A DNA stretch of 8,792 nt from Oceanospirillaceae bacterium UBA1126 (GCA_002312935.1 DCAT01000006.1:1-8792), one strand, 5' to 3'; shown: positions 1 to 5,645, counted from the stretch's first letter. Numbers and translations: made by a program. Notes: a model not told the origin generated them from the letters alone.

Positions 1-4
1 TAAC

Positions 5-26
5 TTAAGTCCATATTAAGTCCATA
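5..26. repeat. 11-bp tandem repeat, two perfect copies
   Basis: The unit TTAAGTCCATA occurs at 5-15 and again immediately at 16-26, without mismatch. It is short and lies at the window edge, so I cannot tell whether more copies continue to the left. No function is suggested by the sequence. Confidence 0.7.
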
Positions 27-87
27 TTTTTGTCAAAAATTAAATTTATTTGTGGGCTTGCCTACAAAGTTAACGTGAGTGGCTACG

Positions 88-115
88 AAAAAATACGATG
101 GCCTAACGCCATCAT
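88..115 (-). terminator. Probable Rho-independent terminator, reading leftward
   Basis: On the minus strand GATGGC and GCCATC (108-113 and 97-102) form a perfect 6-bp stem around a 5-nt GTTAG loop. The stem extends by a wobble pair and an A-T pair to about 8 bp (95-115) and is followed by a run of six T on the minus strand (complement of 88-93). The plus-strand reading lacks a T run after the stem. It would stop transcripts coming from the cassette gene at 443-847. The loop contains the integron core sequence GTTAGGC, so the element could alternatively be a relic recombination site. Confidence 0.6.
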
Positions 116-252
116 TTGCCTTCATAGGTCAATAGGCTGGATAACTCGGCAAAAAGAGCGCTACTAACAAGGGTTAATCAAAGTGCCCAACCTAAAACGA
201 CTTCTTTCAATACTTCCAATTTTACTACTTCATATATGTGTGCAACATTACA

Positions 253-273
253 ACTTAACGCCTCGTTAAGCGG
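253..273 (-). other. attC-like L'-R' half-site
   Basis: Read on the minus strand, this stretch has CCGCTTAA, a short spacer and GTTAAGT. The last element fits the integron core consensus GTTRRRY, and the arrangement resembles the 3' (L'-R') end of attC sites such as that of aadA1 (GCTTAAC, spacer, GCGTTAG). CTTAACG and CGTTAAG (254-260, 264-270) also form a perfect 7-bp hairpin with a 3-nt loop. A matching R''-L'' partner carrying TTAAGCGG is not visible on the minus strand between here and the cassette gene, so a complete attC is not demonstrated. The orientation matches the cassette gene. Confidence 0.4.
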
Positions 274-279
274 ATAAAA

Positions 280-414
280 ATGGTTGGCTATAACCGCGAA
301 CTGAGAATACCTGACGCGGTGTATTTAGATGATATCTCTGACACGCCTATAGTTGCTCGGGTTTTAGGATCAATAAAGGAACTACCCCTGATAAAACTAT
401 CACTAAATTGGTAG
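280..414 (+). CDS. Possible 44-aa small ORF, unknown
   Basis: An ATG-TAG frame encodes a 44-residue peptide that begins MVGYNRELRIPDAVYLDD and ends KLSLNW. The composition is protein-like: mixed charged and aliphatic residues, no low-complexity run. It runs opposite to the cassette gene at 443-847. There is no good Shine-Dalgarno sequence (only GCGGA about 6 nt upstream). It could be a small inverted cassette gene, a remnant of a longer protein, or a chance frame across an attC region. I do not recognise a family. Confidence 0.2.
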   Translation: MVGYNRELRIPDAVYLDDISDTPIVARVLGSIKELPLIKLSLNW

Positions 415-448
415 GGTAATGGAAAAACTTCGACCGGTGAAGTTATAG
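288..448 (-). other. Possible attC span bounded by matching core boxes
   Basis: On the minus strand CTATAAC (448-442) contains the TAA stop of the cassette gene, a common arrangement in integron cassettes. Its exact reverse complement GTTATAG occurs at 294-288. The pair resembles outer R''/R' boxes but departs from RYYYAAC/GTTRRRY, and I cannot pair convincing L boxes inside it. A second inverted repeat, AACTTC/GAAGTT around ACCGGT (426-444 region), lies at the gene end. A 161-nt attC would be long, and the alternative 3' limit is the half-site at 253-259. Weak call. Confidence 0.2.
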
Positions 449-847
449 GTATGTATTTGATTTATTATCATTACTTGATTTATTATCATTACTTGATTTA
501 GCCAGACTTTCTAAAACAGCAACTTCTAATTTTGCATTAAGATTTGTTATTTCTTTTTCAAGAGATGGAAAGCTTTTGGGATCTTGGCCTAACCACTTAA
601 GGTATCGTTCATTATTGCTTCTTAGGGTTGTAATATCAGATTCTAATACTGACACTTTAGCTTTATATTGCTCAGCAATAGCTTTTTCATTATTAATTTG
701 TGCTGTAGCACTTTCAGACTGTGCTTTGTAAAAATTAATCTTGTTTTCATCAAGAACAAAATTAGTAAAAACAATAGTTGTTGTGGCCACTAAAACAGTA
801 TGCCCAATAATGGTATAAATAGGGTGATTTTGAAACCAATTTGACAT
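443..847 (-). CDS. Integron cassette protein: membrane-anchored coiled-coil, unknown function
   Basis: This encodes 134 residues. Residues 1-12 are short and polar, residues about 13-32 form one hydrophobic segment (IIGHTVLVATTTIVFTNFVL) suitable as a membrane anchor, and about 37-118 are rich in A, E, K, Q, L and N with heptad-like spacing that suggests a coiled coil. The tail is a polar repeat, SSNDNK twice. There are no Cys or catalytic motifs, so I infer a structural or sensing role rather than an enzyme; I do not recognise a named family. The start is ATG with AAGGG six nt upstream, only 22 nt from a GTTAGGC core site, and the stop lies within CTATAAC. This compact packing is typical of integron cassettes, as is the orientation away from intI. 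Base composition is clearly more AT-rich than the housekeeping genes on the right, consistent with acquisition. Confidence 0.7.
   Translation of the reverse strand: MSNWFQNHPIYTIIGHTVLVATTTIVFTNFVLDENKINFYKAQSESATAQINNEKAIAEQYKAKVSVLESDITTLRSNNERYLKWLGQDPKSFPSLEKEITNLNAKLEVAVLESLAKSSNDNKSSNDNKSNTYL
457..499. repeat. 18-bp tandem repeat inside the cassette gene, about 2.4 copies
   Basis: The unit TTGATTTATTATCATTAC is present at 457-474 and 475-492 without mismatch, followed by a 7-nt partial copy. Being 18 bp it keeps the reading frame and encodes a duplicated SSNDNK tail on the minus strand. Perfect identity implies a recent duplication or ongoing slippage. Confidence 0.9.
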
Positions 848-853
848 GCGTAA

Positions 854-858
854 CCCTT
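854..858 (-). promoter_or_regulatory. Ribosome binding site of the cassette gene
   Basis: AAGGG on the minus strand, six nt before the ATG at 847. It lies within the cassette's own leader, between the recombination core and the start, so it travels with the cassette. Confidence 0.6.
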
Positions 859-863
859 ATAAT

Positions 864-870
864 GCCTAAC
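864..870 (-). other. attI/cassette junction core site (GTTAGGC)
   Basis: GTTAGGC on the minus strand fits the integron core consensus GTTRRRY. It lies between intI's promoter side and the first cassette gene, exactly where the attI recombination point is expected; strand exchange would occur between G (870) and TT (869-868). The same 7-mer occurs again on the minus strand at 107-101. I cannot delimit the rest of attI: no clear accessory integrase-binding direct repeats are visible in 871-1000. Confidence 0.6.
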
Positions 871-965
871 AGTACATTTATGAGGCCTATCGGCACTCAT
901 AATAATTATTAACGAGCCGCTCTATTACTTTTTTTAATAAAAATATTGGCTCACAACATATTGAA

Positions 966-971
966 AGTATA
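966..971 (-). promoter_or_regulatory. Weak candidate cassette promoter (Pc), -10 box
   Basis: TATACT on the minus strand is a good -10 box facing the cassette, about 120 nt before its ATG. No good -35 is found at 16-18 nt spacing (the best is GCAAGC). Known Pc promoters lie in attI or within intI, so the position is plausible but the match is weak. Confidence 0.25.
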
Positions 972-1002
972 GTCGTTTTTTTCCTATTGCTTGCCCTGTT
1001 AC

Positions 1003-1024
1003 AAAAAAAGAGCGGTTTGCGCTC
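1003..1024 (-). terminator. Terminator-like hairpin between intI and attI
   Basis: GAGCG and CGCTC (1010-1014, 1020-1024) form a 5-bp stem around a 5-nt loop. On the minus strand the stem is followed directly by seven T (complement of 1003-1009). The plus strand also shows a looser T-rich tail (CTTATTTT, 1025-1032). It would block leftward transcription arising inside intI from entering attI and the cassette. The stem is short, so efficiency is uncertain. Confidence 0.45.
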
Positions 1025-1043
1025 CTTATTTTAAAAACAGAGC

Positions 1044-1049
1044 TATACT
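1044..1049 (+). promoter_or_regulatory. Candidate -10 box of intI promoter
   Basis: TATACT sits 31 nt before the intI ATG and overlaps the LexA box, the usual arrangement for an SOS-repressed promoter. TATAAA at 1051-1056 is an alternative -10. No strong -35 is visible at normal spacing (TTGCGC at 1017-1022 is 21 nt away), suggesting a weak basal promoter. Confidence 0.4.
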
Positions 1050-1065
1050 GTATAAATAACCAGTT
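1046..1065 (+). promoter_or_regulatory. LexA (SOS) box controlling intI
   Basis: TACTGTATAAATAACCAGTT contains the invariant CTG-N10-CAG of gammaproteobacterial LexA operators and an AT-rich centre very like the Escherichia coli consensus. It lies 15 nt upstream of the intI start codon and overlaps the probable -10 region, so LexA binding would repress the integrase. SOS control of integron integrases through such a box is established for Vibrio cholerae IntIA and class 1 IntI1. Confidence 0.88.
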
Positions 1066-1080
1066 AACTGGGATTTGATT

Positions 1081-2055
1081 ATGCCTAGATCACCCTTTTT
1101 GCAATTAATCCGTGAGCACATGCAGGTTCAGCGCTATAGTCAAAGCACTATTCATACTTACGTATATTGGATCAGAGACTACATTCGCTTTAATGACTTA
1201 AGGCACCCTAAAACACTGACGGGCGAGCATGTCACTAGCTACCTTACTTACCTTGCCTGCACACGCCATGTGTCTGCCGCTACTCAAGCCATTGCGCTGA
1301 ATTCACTCGCCTTTTTGTATAACAAATTTTTACACCAGCCACTCAATAATCTGCCTGAATTTCGCCGTACCTCCACCCAACGCAAGCTGCCCGTTGTGCT
1401 GTCTCCAGCTCAAGTAAAACAGGTGCTTAACCAGCTGCGGGGTGTCCATTATCTTTTAGGGGCTCTGCTGTATGGTTCTGGATTGCGTCGGATAGAAGCG
1501 ATTCGGTTGCGCGTTAAAGATATTGATTTTGACCACTTAGCCCTGCGCATCTGGAATGGCAAAGGCGCAAAACACCGAACTGTTACCTTAGCCGCGCAGC
1601 TATTACCTTTGCTAGACAAGCAGATCAGTTTGGTTTCACTAACACTAGGTCAAGACGTGCAAAATCCAAAGTATGCGGGGGTGTGGATGCCTAACGCCTT
1701 GGCAAAAAAATACCCCGGCGAAACTCGACAGCTTGGCTGGCAGTACCTATTTCCTGCTAGTAAATTAGCCATAGATCCTCAAACAGGCCTTTGGCGAAGG
1801 CATCATTTAGACGTATCATCTATGCAAAAAGCCGTTAAACTTGCAGCCGCCAAAGCAGGCGTGAATAAGCAGGTTTCGTGTCACACCCTGCGTCACAGTT
1901 TTGCCACACATCTGTTACAAAATGGTGCAGATATTCGCACAGTTCAGGAACAATTAGGCCATGCCGATGTTAAAACCACAGAAATTTATACCCACGTATT
2001 AAAACGTGGTGGCCACGGTGTTTTGAGCCCATTGGGGCAACTCAGCAGGCTGTGA
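1081..2055 (+). CDS. intI: Integron integrase (tyrosine recombinase)
   Basis: This 324-residue site-specific recombinase catalyses cassette insertion and excision at attI and attC sites. An N-terminal SAM-like DNA-binding domain (about 1-95) precedes the catalytic domain. Visible active-site residues are Arg136 (YGSGLRR), Lys161 (GKGAKHR), His268 and Arg271 (CHTLRHSFATHLL), His294 (QLGH) and the nucleophile Tyr303 (EIYTHVL). Residues about 195-227 (GVWMPNAL...YLFPAS) are the extra segment that separates IntI from XerC/D and binds extrahelical attC bases. Length matches Vibrio-type chromosomal IntI, which it resembles closely. I chose ATG at 1081 because GGGA lies 7 nt upstream; a TTG six nt earlier would leave no room for a ribosome site. 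The gene is intact, divergent from the cassette and under a LexA box. Confidence 0.96.
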   Translation: MPRSPFLQLIREHMQVQRYSQSTIHTYVYWIRDYIRFNDLRHPKTLTGEHVTSYLTYLACTRHVSAATQAIALNSLAFLYNKFLHQPLNNLPEFRRTSTQRKLPVVLSPAQVKQVLNQLRGVHYLLGALLYGSGLRRIEAIRLRVKDIDFDHLALRIWNGKGAKHRTVTLAAQLLPLLDKQISLVSLTLGQDVQNPKYAGVWMPNALAKKYPGETRQLGWQYLFPASKLAIDPQTGLWRRHHLDVSSMQKAVKLAAAKAGVNKQVSCHTLRHSFATHLLQNGADIRTVQEQLGHADVKTTEIYTHVLKRGGHGVLSPLGQLSRL

Positions 2056-2135
2056 CATTAACCTGTGGCCTTATCTCACTCATTAGGTCTGCACCCAATC
2101 TTATTGTGGGGTAAGTGGGGTTTAACTTTTTCAGT

Positions 2136-2570
2136 TTAGAATTTTAGGTAGGCTCGAATATCGGTTAATTGTTGCACTAGCTGGGCCTCACTATAAGCAT
2201 TGGCAGCCAATTGCCCCCACACGGGGTTAGGCCATGCTGGGTCATGGGTAAAACGGCCAATTACATGAATATGTAACTGGCTCACAACATTGCCTAGGGC
2301 ACCAATGTTAAGTTTATCGGGGCTATAACGTTGGGTAACCATGGCAGCCACTTGGTTAATGTCTTGCAATACGTGTTGCTGCTGAGCCATTGGCAAATCT
2401 GTTAGCTCAGTAGCGCCCTCCACCACTGGTACCAAAATAAACCACGGCACACTGGCATTGTTCATTAATAATAAGCTGCACACCCCCATATTACCGACAA
2501 ACTCACAGTCTGCTTTTAGCCGTTCATCTAATTTAAAATGTGCGCCTGCCTCTTTGGTGACTTGGTTCAT
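2136..2570 (-). CDS. HIT-family hydrolase-like protein (Ap4A hydrolase type)
   Basis: About 144 residues with the histidine-triad fold pattern: LLMNNASVPWFILVPV near the N terminus, LNIGALGN at about 87-94, then QLHIHVIGRF at 99-107 and DPAWPNPVWG. His100 and His102 match the first two histidines of the HIT motif; the third position is glycine, as in the bacterial subgroup with HxHxIxRF. HIT proteins hydrolyse or transfer nucleotides, for example diadenosine polyphosphates; the substrate here is not determined by sequence. I chose the ATG at 2570 (GAGAAG eight nt upstream) because family members begin close to the LDERL segment; an upstream in-frame ATG at 2594 would add eight residues. It is convergent with intI (80-nt gap) and divergent from miaB. 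Confidence 0.85.
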   Translation of the reverse strand: MNQVTKEAGAHFKLDERLKADCEFVGNMGVCSLLLMNNASVPWFILVPVVEGATELTDLPMAQQQHVLQDINQVAAMVTQRYSPDKLNIGALGNVVSQLHIHVIGRFTHDPAWPNPVWGQLAANAYSEAQLVQQLTDIRAYLKF

Positions 2571-2652
2571 ATCTGCTGCTTCTCTTATGGCCATTTGTAG
2601 AATCTTAGGCCCTGTGGCCCGTATTGATCGGTCTAGTAAGCCATATTAGCCT

Positions 2653-2680
2653 CTATTAGCGCCAAAAACAGCGTTTTCAA
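2653..2680 (-). promoter_or_regulatory. Candidate promoter of the HIT gene
   Basis: On the minus strand TTGAAA (2680-2675) is followed after 16 nt by TAATAG (2658-2653). The -35 is good and the -10 is mediocre. It lies about 80 nt before the ATG, in the 170-nt divergent gap shared with miaB. Confidence 0.3.
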
Positions 2681-2706
2681 GCTAGGTTTAATGGGAAGCT
2701 TAAATG

Positions 2707-2712
2707 TATAAT
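2707..2712 (+). promoter_or_regulatory. Candidate -10 box of the miaB operon promoter
   Basis: A perfect TATAAT lies 28 nt before the miaB ATG. The -35 region (GGTTTA at 16 nt) is poor. It is the only good promoter-like element before a run of five tightly packed genes, so it is the likely operon promoter. AGGT at 2730-2733 serves as ribosome site. Confidence 0.5.
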
Positions 2713-2740
2713 ACCGCCTCAACTAATGTAGGTGTGCCAC

Positions 2741-4114
2741 ATGACAACAAAGCTATTTATTAAAACCCATGGTTGCCAGATGAATGAATATGATTCTTCA
2801 CGTATGGCAGACTTATTGGGTGATAGCCATGCCATGGAAATCACTCACAACGAAGCAGAAGCTGACGTGCTATTGCTCAACACCTGTTCTATTCGTGAGA
2901 AAGCCCAAGACAAGGTTTACCATCAGCTAGGCCGATGGCGAAAACTAAAAGAAGCCAACCCTAATATTAAAATTGGTGTGGGTGGTTGTGTTGCTAGCCA
3001 AGAAGGTGAAGCAATTTCTAAACGTGCACCATTTGTAGATATGATTTTTGGCCCTCAAACACTGCATCGGTTGCCAGAGATGATCGATGCAACTGATGCC
3101 GGCGCCAAGGGTGTTGTGGATGTTAGTTTTCCAGAAATAGAAAAGTTTGATAATTTGCCCGCCCCAAAAGTAGAAGGTGCGCAAGCCTTTGTGTCTATCA
3201 TGGAAGGTTGTTCAAAATACTGTTCATTTTGCGTAGTGCCATACACCCGTGGTGAAGAAGTGAGCCGCCCGCTTGCCTCTGTGTTGTTAGAAGTAGAGCA
3301 ATTGGCAGAACAAGGGGTGCGCGAAGTAAACCTGTTGGGCCAAAATGTTAATGCTTATCAAGGCGAAGCTGATGATGGTGATACCATCGATTTAGCAGAG
3401 CTTATTGCTTTGGTGGCCAACATTGACGGCATCGATCGTATTCGCTTTACCACCAGCCACCCTGTTGAGTTTTCTGACAGTCTAATAGACGCGTTTGGTG
3501 AAATTCCAGAACTGGTTAGCCACTTGCACCTGCCGGTACAATCTGGATCTGACAAAATATTAATGGCTATGAAACGAGGCCACACCGCTCTAGAATACAA
3601 ATCTAAAATGCGCCGGATTCGTAAAAAGCGGCCAGATATTAGCTTTTCATCAGATTTCATTATTGGTTTTCCTGGCGAATCTGATGCCGATTTTCAAGCT
3701 ACAATGGATTTAATTACTGACATTGGCTTTGACCTATCTTATAGCTTTATATACAGCAAGCGCCCAGGTACACCTGCCACAGACCTGCCAGACAATACTG
3801 ATGATGCTACCAAAAAACAGCGTTTAACCCAGTTACAGCGGCGTATTGATAGCCAATCTTTCGACATAAGCAAAGCGATGATCGGCAGCCTACAGCGTGT
3901 TTTAGTGAATGGTTATTCTAAGAAAGACCCAGGGAAATTAACGGGCCGTTCAGAAAACAACCGTTCAGTTAACTTTGCCAGCAACAATGCAGACTTAATT
4001 GGAAAGTTTGCCCAAATTCACATTTTGGAAGCATTTCCCCACTCTTTGCGGGGTGAACTTGTCGCATCAGAACTAGATGGGCTTGCACCTGTTGGCCCAA
4101 TTGTGCTGCAATAG
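2741..4114 (+). CDS. miaB: tRNA-2-methylthio-N6-dimethylallyladenosine synthase MiaB
   Basis: A radical-SAM methylthiotransferase that converts i6A37 to ms2i6A37 in tRNAs reading UNN codons. It has 457 residues, the normal length. The N-terminal UPF0004 domain carries the three cysteines of the auxiliary iron-sulfur cluster (Cys12 in THGCQMN, Cys49 in NTCSIRE, Cys83 in GGCVA). The radical-SAM CxxxCxxC motif is Cys157, Cys161, Cys164 (EGCSKYCSFCVVPYTRG). The last ~70 residues form the TRAM RNA-binding domain. Start ATG at 2741 gives the usual MTTKLFIKTHGC N terminus, with AGGT seven nt upstream; a GTG three codons earlier is not needed. First gene of the operon-like block. Confidence 0.97.
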   Translation: MTTKLFIKTHGCQMNEYDSSRMADLLGDSHAMEITHNEAEADVLLLNTCSIREKAQDKVYHQLGRWRKLKEANPNIKIGVGGCVASQEGEAISKRAPFVDMIFGPQTLHRLPEMIDATDAGAKGVVDVSFPEIEKFDNLPAPKVEGAQAFVSIMEGCSKYCSFCVVPYTRGEEVSRPLASVLLEVEQLAEQGVREVNLLGQNVNAYQGEADDGDTIDLAELIALVANIDGIDRIRFTTSHPVEFSDSLIDAFGEIPELVSHLHLPVQSGSDKILMAMKRGHTALEYKSKMRRIRKKRPDISFSSDFIIGFPGESDADFQATMDLITDIGFDLSYSFIYSKRPGTPATDLPDNTDDATKKQRLTQLQRRIDSQSFDISKAMIGSLQRVLVNGYSKKDPGKLTGRSENNRSVNFASNNADLIGKFAQIHILEAFPHSLRGELVASELDGLAPVGPIVLQ

Positions 4115-4119
4115 CGGGG

Positions 4120-5151
4120 ATGAAAAATTCTACTACTCACTCAAAAAATTCTGGCCCCAGTGATACGGGTTCAATTTTTAGTTTGCTACCAGACAACACT
4201 CAACACCTTGCACGCCTGCAAGGTCAGTTGGATGGCAACCTGCGTATTATTGAACAGCGCCTGCAATTAACTATCAGTAACCGGGGTAATCGTTTTCATA
4301 TTGCAGGCTCTGCAGCGGCTTGTATTACTGGTGAAAACGTATTACAACAACTCTATCGTGAAGCCCAACAGACCAGCGAAGTGACGCCAGAAATGGTTCA
4401 TCTTGCCTTAGTGGAAGCCCAACAAACCATGACAGAAACCAGCGCCAATTTAGCAGCCCCAAAAGCTAACCAGCCACAAGATACTGGGCTTAGCATCCGT
4501 ACAAAACGCACCACCATTAAACCCCGCGGAGACACTCAACAAAGTTACATTCGTTCTATCCGCAAACATGACATTAATTTTGGCATTGGGCCTGCAGGCA
4601 CGGGTAAAACCTACCTTGCTGTAGCGTGTGCTGTGGAAGCGCTAGAGCGTGAGGAAGTACGGCGTATATTGCTAGTGCGCCCTGCAGTAGAGGCGGGCGA
4701 AAAGCTTGGCTTTTTACCGGGTGACTTGGCGCAAAAAATAGACCCTTACTTGCGCCCACTTTACGATGCGCTTTATGAGATGGTTGGTTTTGAAGCCGTA
4801 GCGCGCATGATAGAAAAGAACGTGATAGAAATTGCACCTTTGGCCTATATGCGTGGCAGAACACTTAATGGAAGTTTTGTAATCTTAGATGAAAGCCAAA
4901 ACACCACTCGCGAACAAATGAAAATGTTCCTTACCCGTATTGGCTTTGGCTCTACTGCGGTTATTACCGGTGACGTCACGCAAATTGATTTACCAAAAGG
5001 CACTCCGTCTGGCCTTAAGCATGCCATTGAAGTATTGGATGGCGTAGAAGATATTGGCTTTACCCACTTTTTGTCTGGCGACATTGTCCGTCACCACCTG
5101 GTTCAGCGCATTGTGGATGCTTATGATGTTTATGAAAACAAACCATCATGA
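4120..5151 (+). CDS. ybeZ: PhoH-like ATPase YbeZ
   Basis: A 343-residue PhoH-family P-loop ATPase, cytoplasmic, which in Escherichia coli acts with the endonuclease YbeY in ribosome/rRNA metabolism. Walker A is GPAGTGKT (157-164) and Walker B is FVILDE (253-258); RPAVEAGEKLGFLPGD (187-202) and ITGDVTQIDLP (about 282-292) are family signatures. The N-terminal ~110 residues carry the KH-like region typical of the family. The start lies 5 nt after the miaB stop; GGGG directly abuts the ATG, too close for an ordinary ribosome site, so translation is probably coupled to miaB. The stop overlaps ybeY by 4 nt (ATGA). Confidence 0.95.
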   Translation: MKNSTTHSKNSGPSDTGSIFSLLPDNTQHLARLQGQLDGNLRIIEQRLQLTISNRGNRFHIAGSAAACITGENVLQQLYREAQQTSEVTPEMVHLALVEAQQTMTETSANLAAPKANQPQDTGLSIRTKRTTIKPRGDTQQSYIRSIRKHDINFGIGPAGTGKTYLAVACAVEALEREEVRRILLVRPAVEAGEKLGFLPGDLAQKIDPYLRPLYDALYEMVGFEAVARMIEKNVIEIAPLAYMRGRTLNGSFVILDESQNTTREQMKMFLTRIGFGSTAVITGDVTQIDLPKGTPSGLKHAIEVLDGVEDIGFTHFLSGDIVRHHLVQRIVDAYDVYENKPS

Positions 5152-5645
5152 TCGTAGATTTACAAGTTGCTAGCGACAACAAAACGTTACCTACGCTGGC
5201 TCAATTAGAGCAGTGGGCTCTGCTTGCCTTGCAAATACCCGATGCCAAAGCAGAAATAACTATTCGCTTGGTTGACGATGCTGAAAGTAAAGAATTAAAT
5301 TTACAGTATAGGGGCAAAGACCAACCTACCAATGTATTGTCTTTTCCTTTTGAGCAACCAGACCTTGGTGATCCTGACTTGGCTGCGGAAATGGCTGCAG
5401 AGTTGGGCGAGGTAAATTACTTAGGTGACTTGGTGATCAATGCGCAATTGGTCACCCAAGAAGCCTTGCTGCAGCATAAGCAGGTTAACGACCATTGGGC
5501 CCATCTGGTTATTCATGGCACCTTGCATTTACAAGGCTTTGACCACACAGAAGACGAAGAAGCCGAGGCAATGGAAACTCTTGAAGGTAAGCTATTGGCG
5601 GCCATTAACATTACCAACCCTTATGTTGCTAAACAAAGCGACTAA
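5148..5645 (+). CDS. ybeY: Endoribonuclease YbeY (rRNA maturation factor)
   Basis: A 165-residue UPF0054 metalloprotein required for 16S rRNA 3'-end maturation and 70S ribosome quality control. The zinc motif HGTLHLQGFDH gives His123, His127 and His133. The conserved NVLSFPFE (62-69) and YLGDLVI (91-97) strands are present. The ATG overlaps the ybeZ stop (ATGA), the arrangement expected for translational coupling of partners that act together. Length is normal for the family. Confidence 0.95.
   Translation: MIVDLQVASDNKTLPTLAQLEQWALLALQIPDAKAEITIRLVDDAESKELNLQYRGKDQPTNVLSFPFEQPDLGDPDLAAEMAAELGEVNYLGDLVINAQLVTQEALLQHKQVNDHWAHLVIHGTLHLQGFDHTEDEEAEAMETLEGKLLAAINITNPYVAKQSD

Larger units (their letters stand above)
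1..442. other. AT-rich region without a convincing gene (distal part of integron array)
   Basis: No open frame longer than about 45 codons that looks convincingly coding is present on either strand. The stretch holds an 11-bp tandem repeat at its left end, a terminator-like hairpin pointing left (88-115), an attC-like half-site (253-273), a 44-codon plus-strand frame (280-414) and possible core-site boxes at 288-294 and 442-448; each is described separately. It lies downstream of the cassette gene in the direction an integron array extends, so I infer that it is array or decayed-array DNA. I see nothing specific in 116-252 apart from a short minus-strand frame tail with no start codon. Confidence 0.5.

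Noticed and set aside
115..308. Minus-strand open frame ending EVVKLEVLKEVVLGWAL
   Set aside because: It reads through the attC-like half-site, has no start codon in its upstream part and only a TTG near the end; translations across attC sites often look coding by chance.
900..911. 12-bp palindrome TAATAATTATTA in the attI region
   Set aside because: Simple AT-rich sequence; palindromes of this composition arise easily and no known binding motif is matched.
2096..2135. Possible terminator between intI and the HIT gene
   Set aside because: GTGGGG is repeated directly, not inverted, and no stem precedes the T run, so no intrinsic terminator can be supported.
2458..2649. 63-codon plus-strand frame
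   Set aside because: It lies antisense to the start of the HIT gene, has no ribosome site and the encoded peptide looks random; a shadow frame.
2945..3660. Three minus-strand frames inside miaB
   Set aside because: They are antisense to a well-supported MiaB coding sequence and have no family resemblance or ribosome sites.
4574..5084. Two minus-strand frames inside ybeZ
   Set aside because: Antisense shadows of the P-loop ATPase gene, with biased composition explained by the opposite strand.
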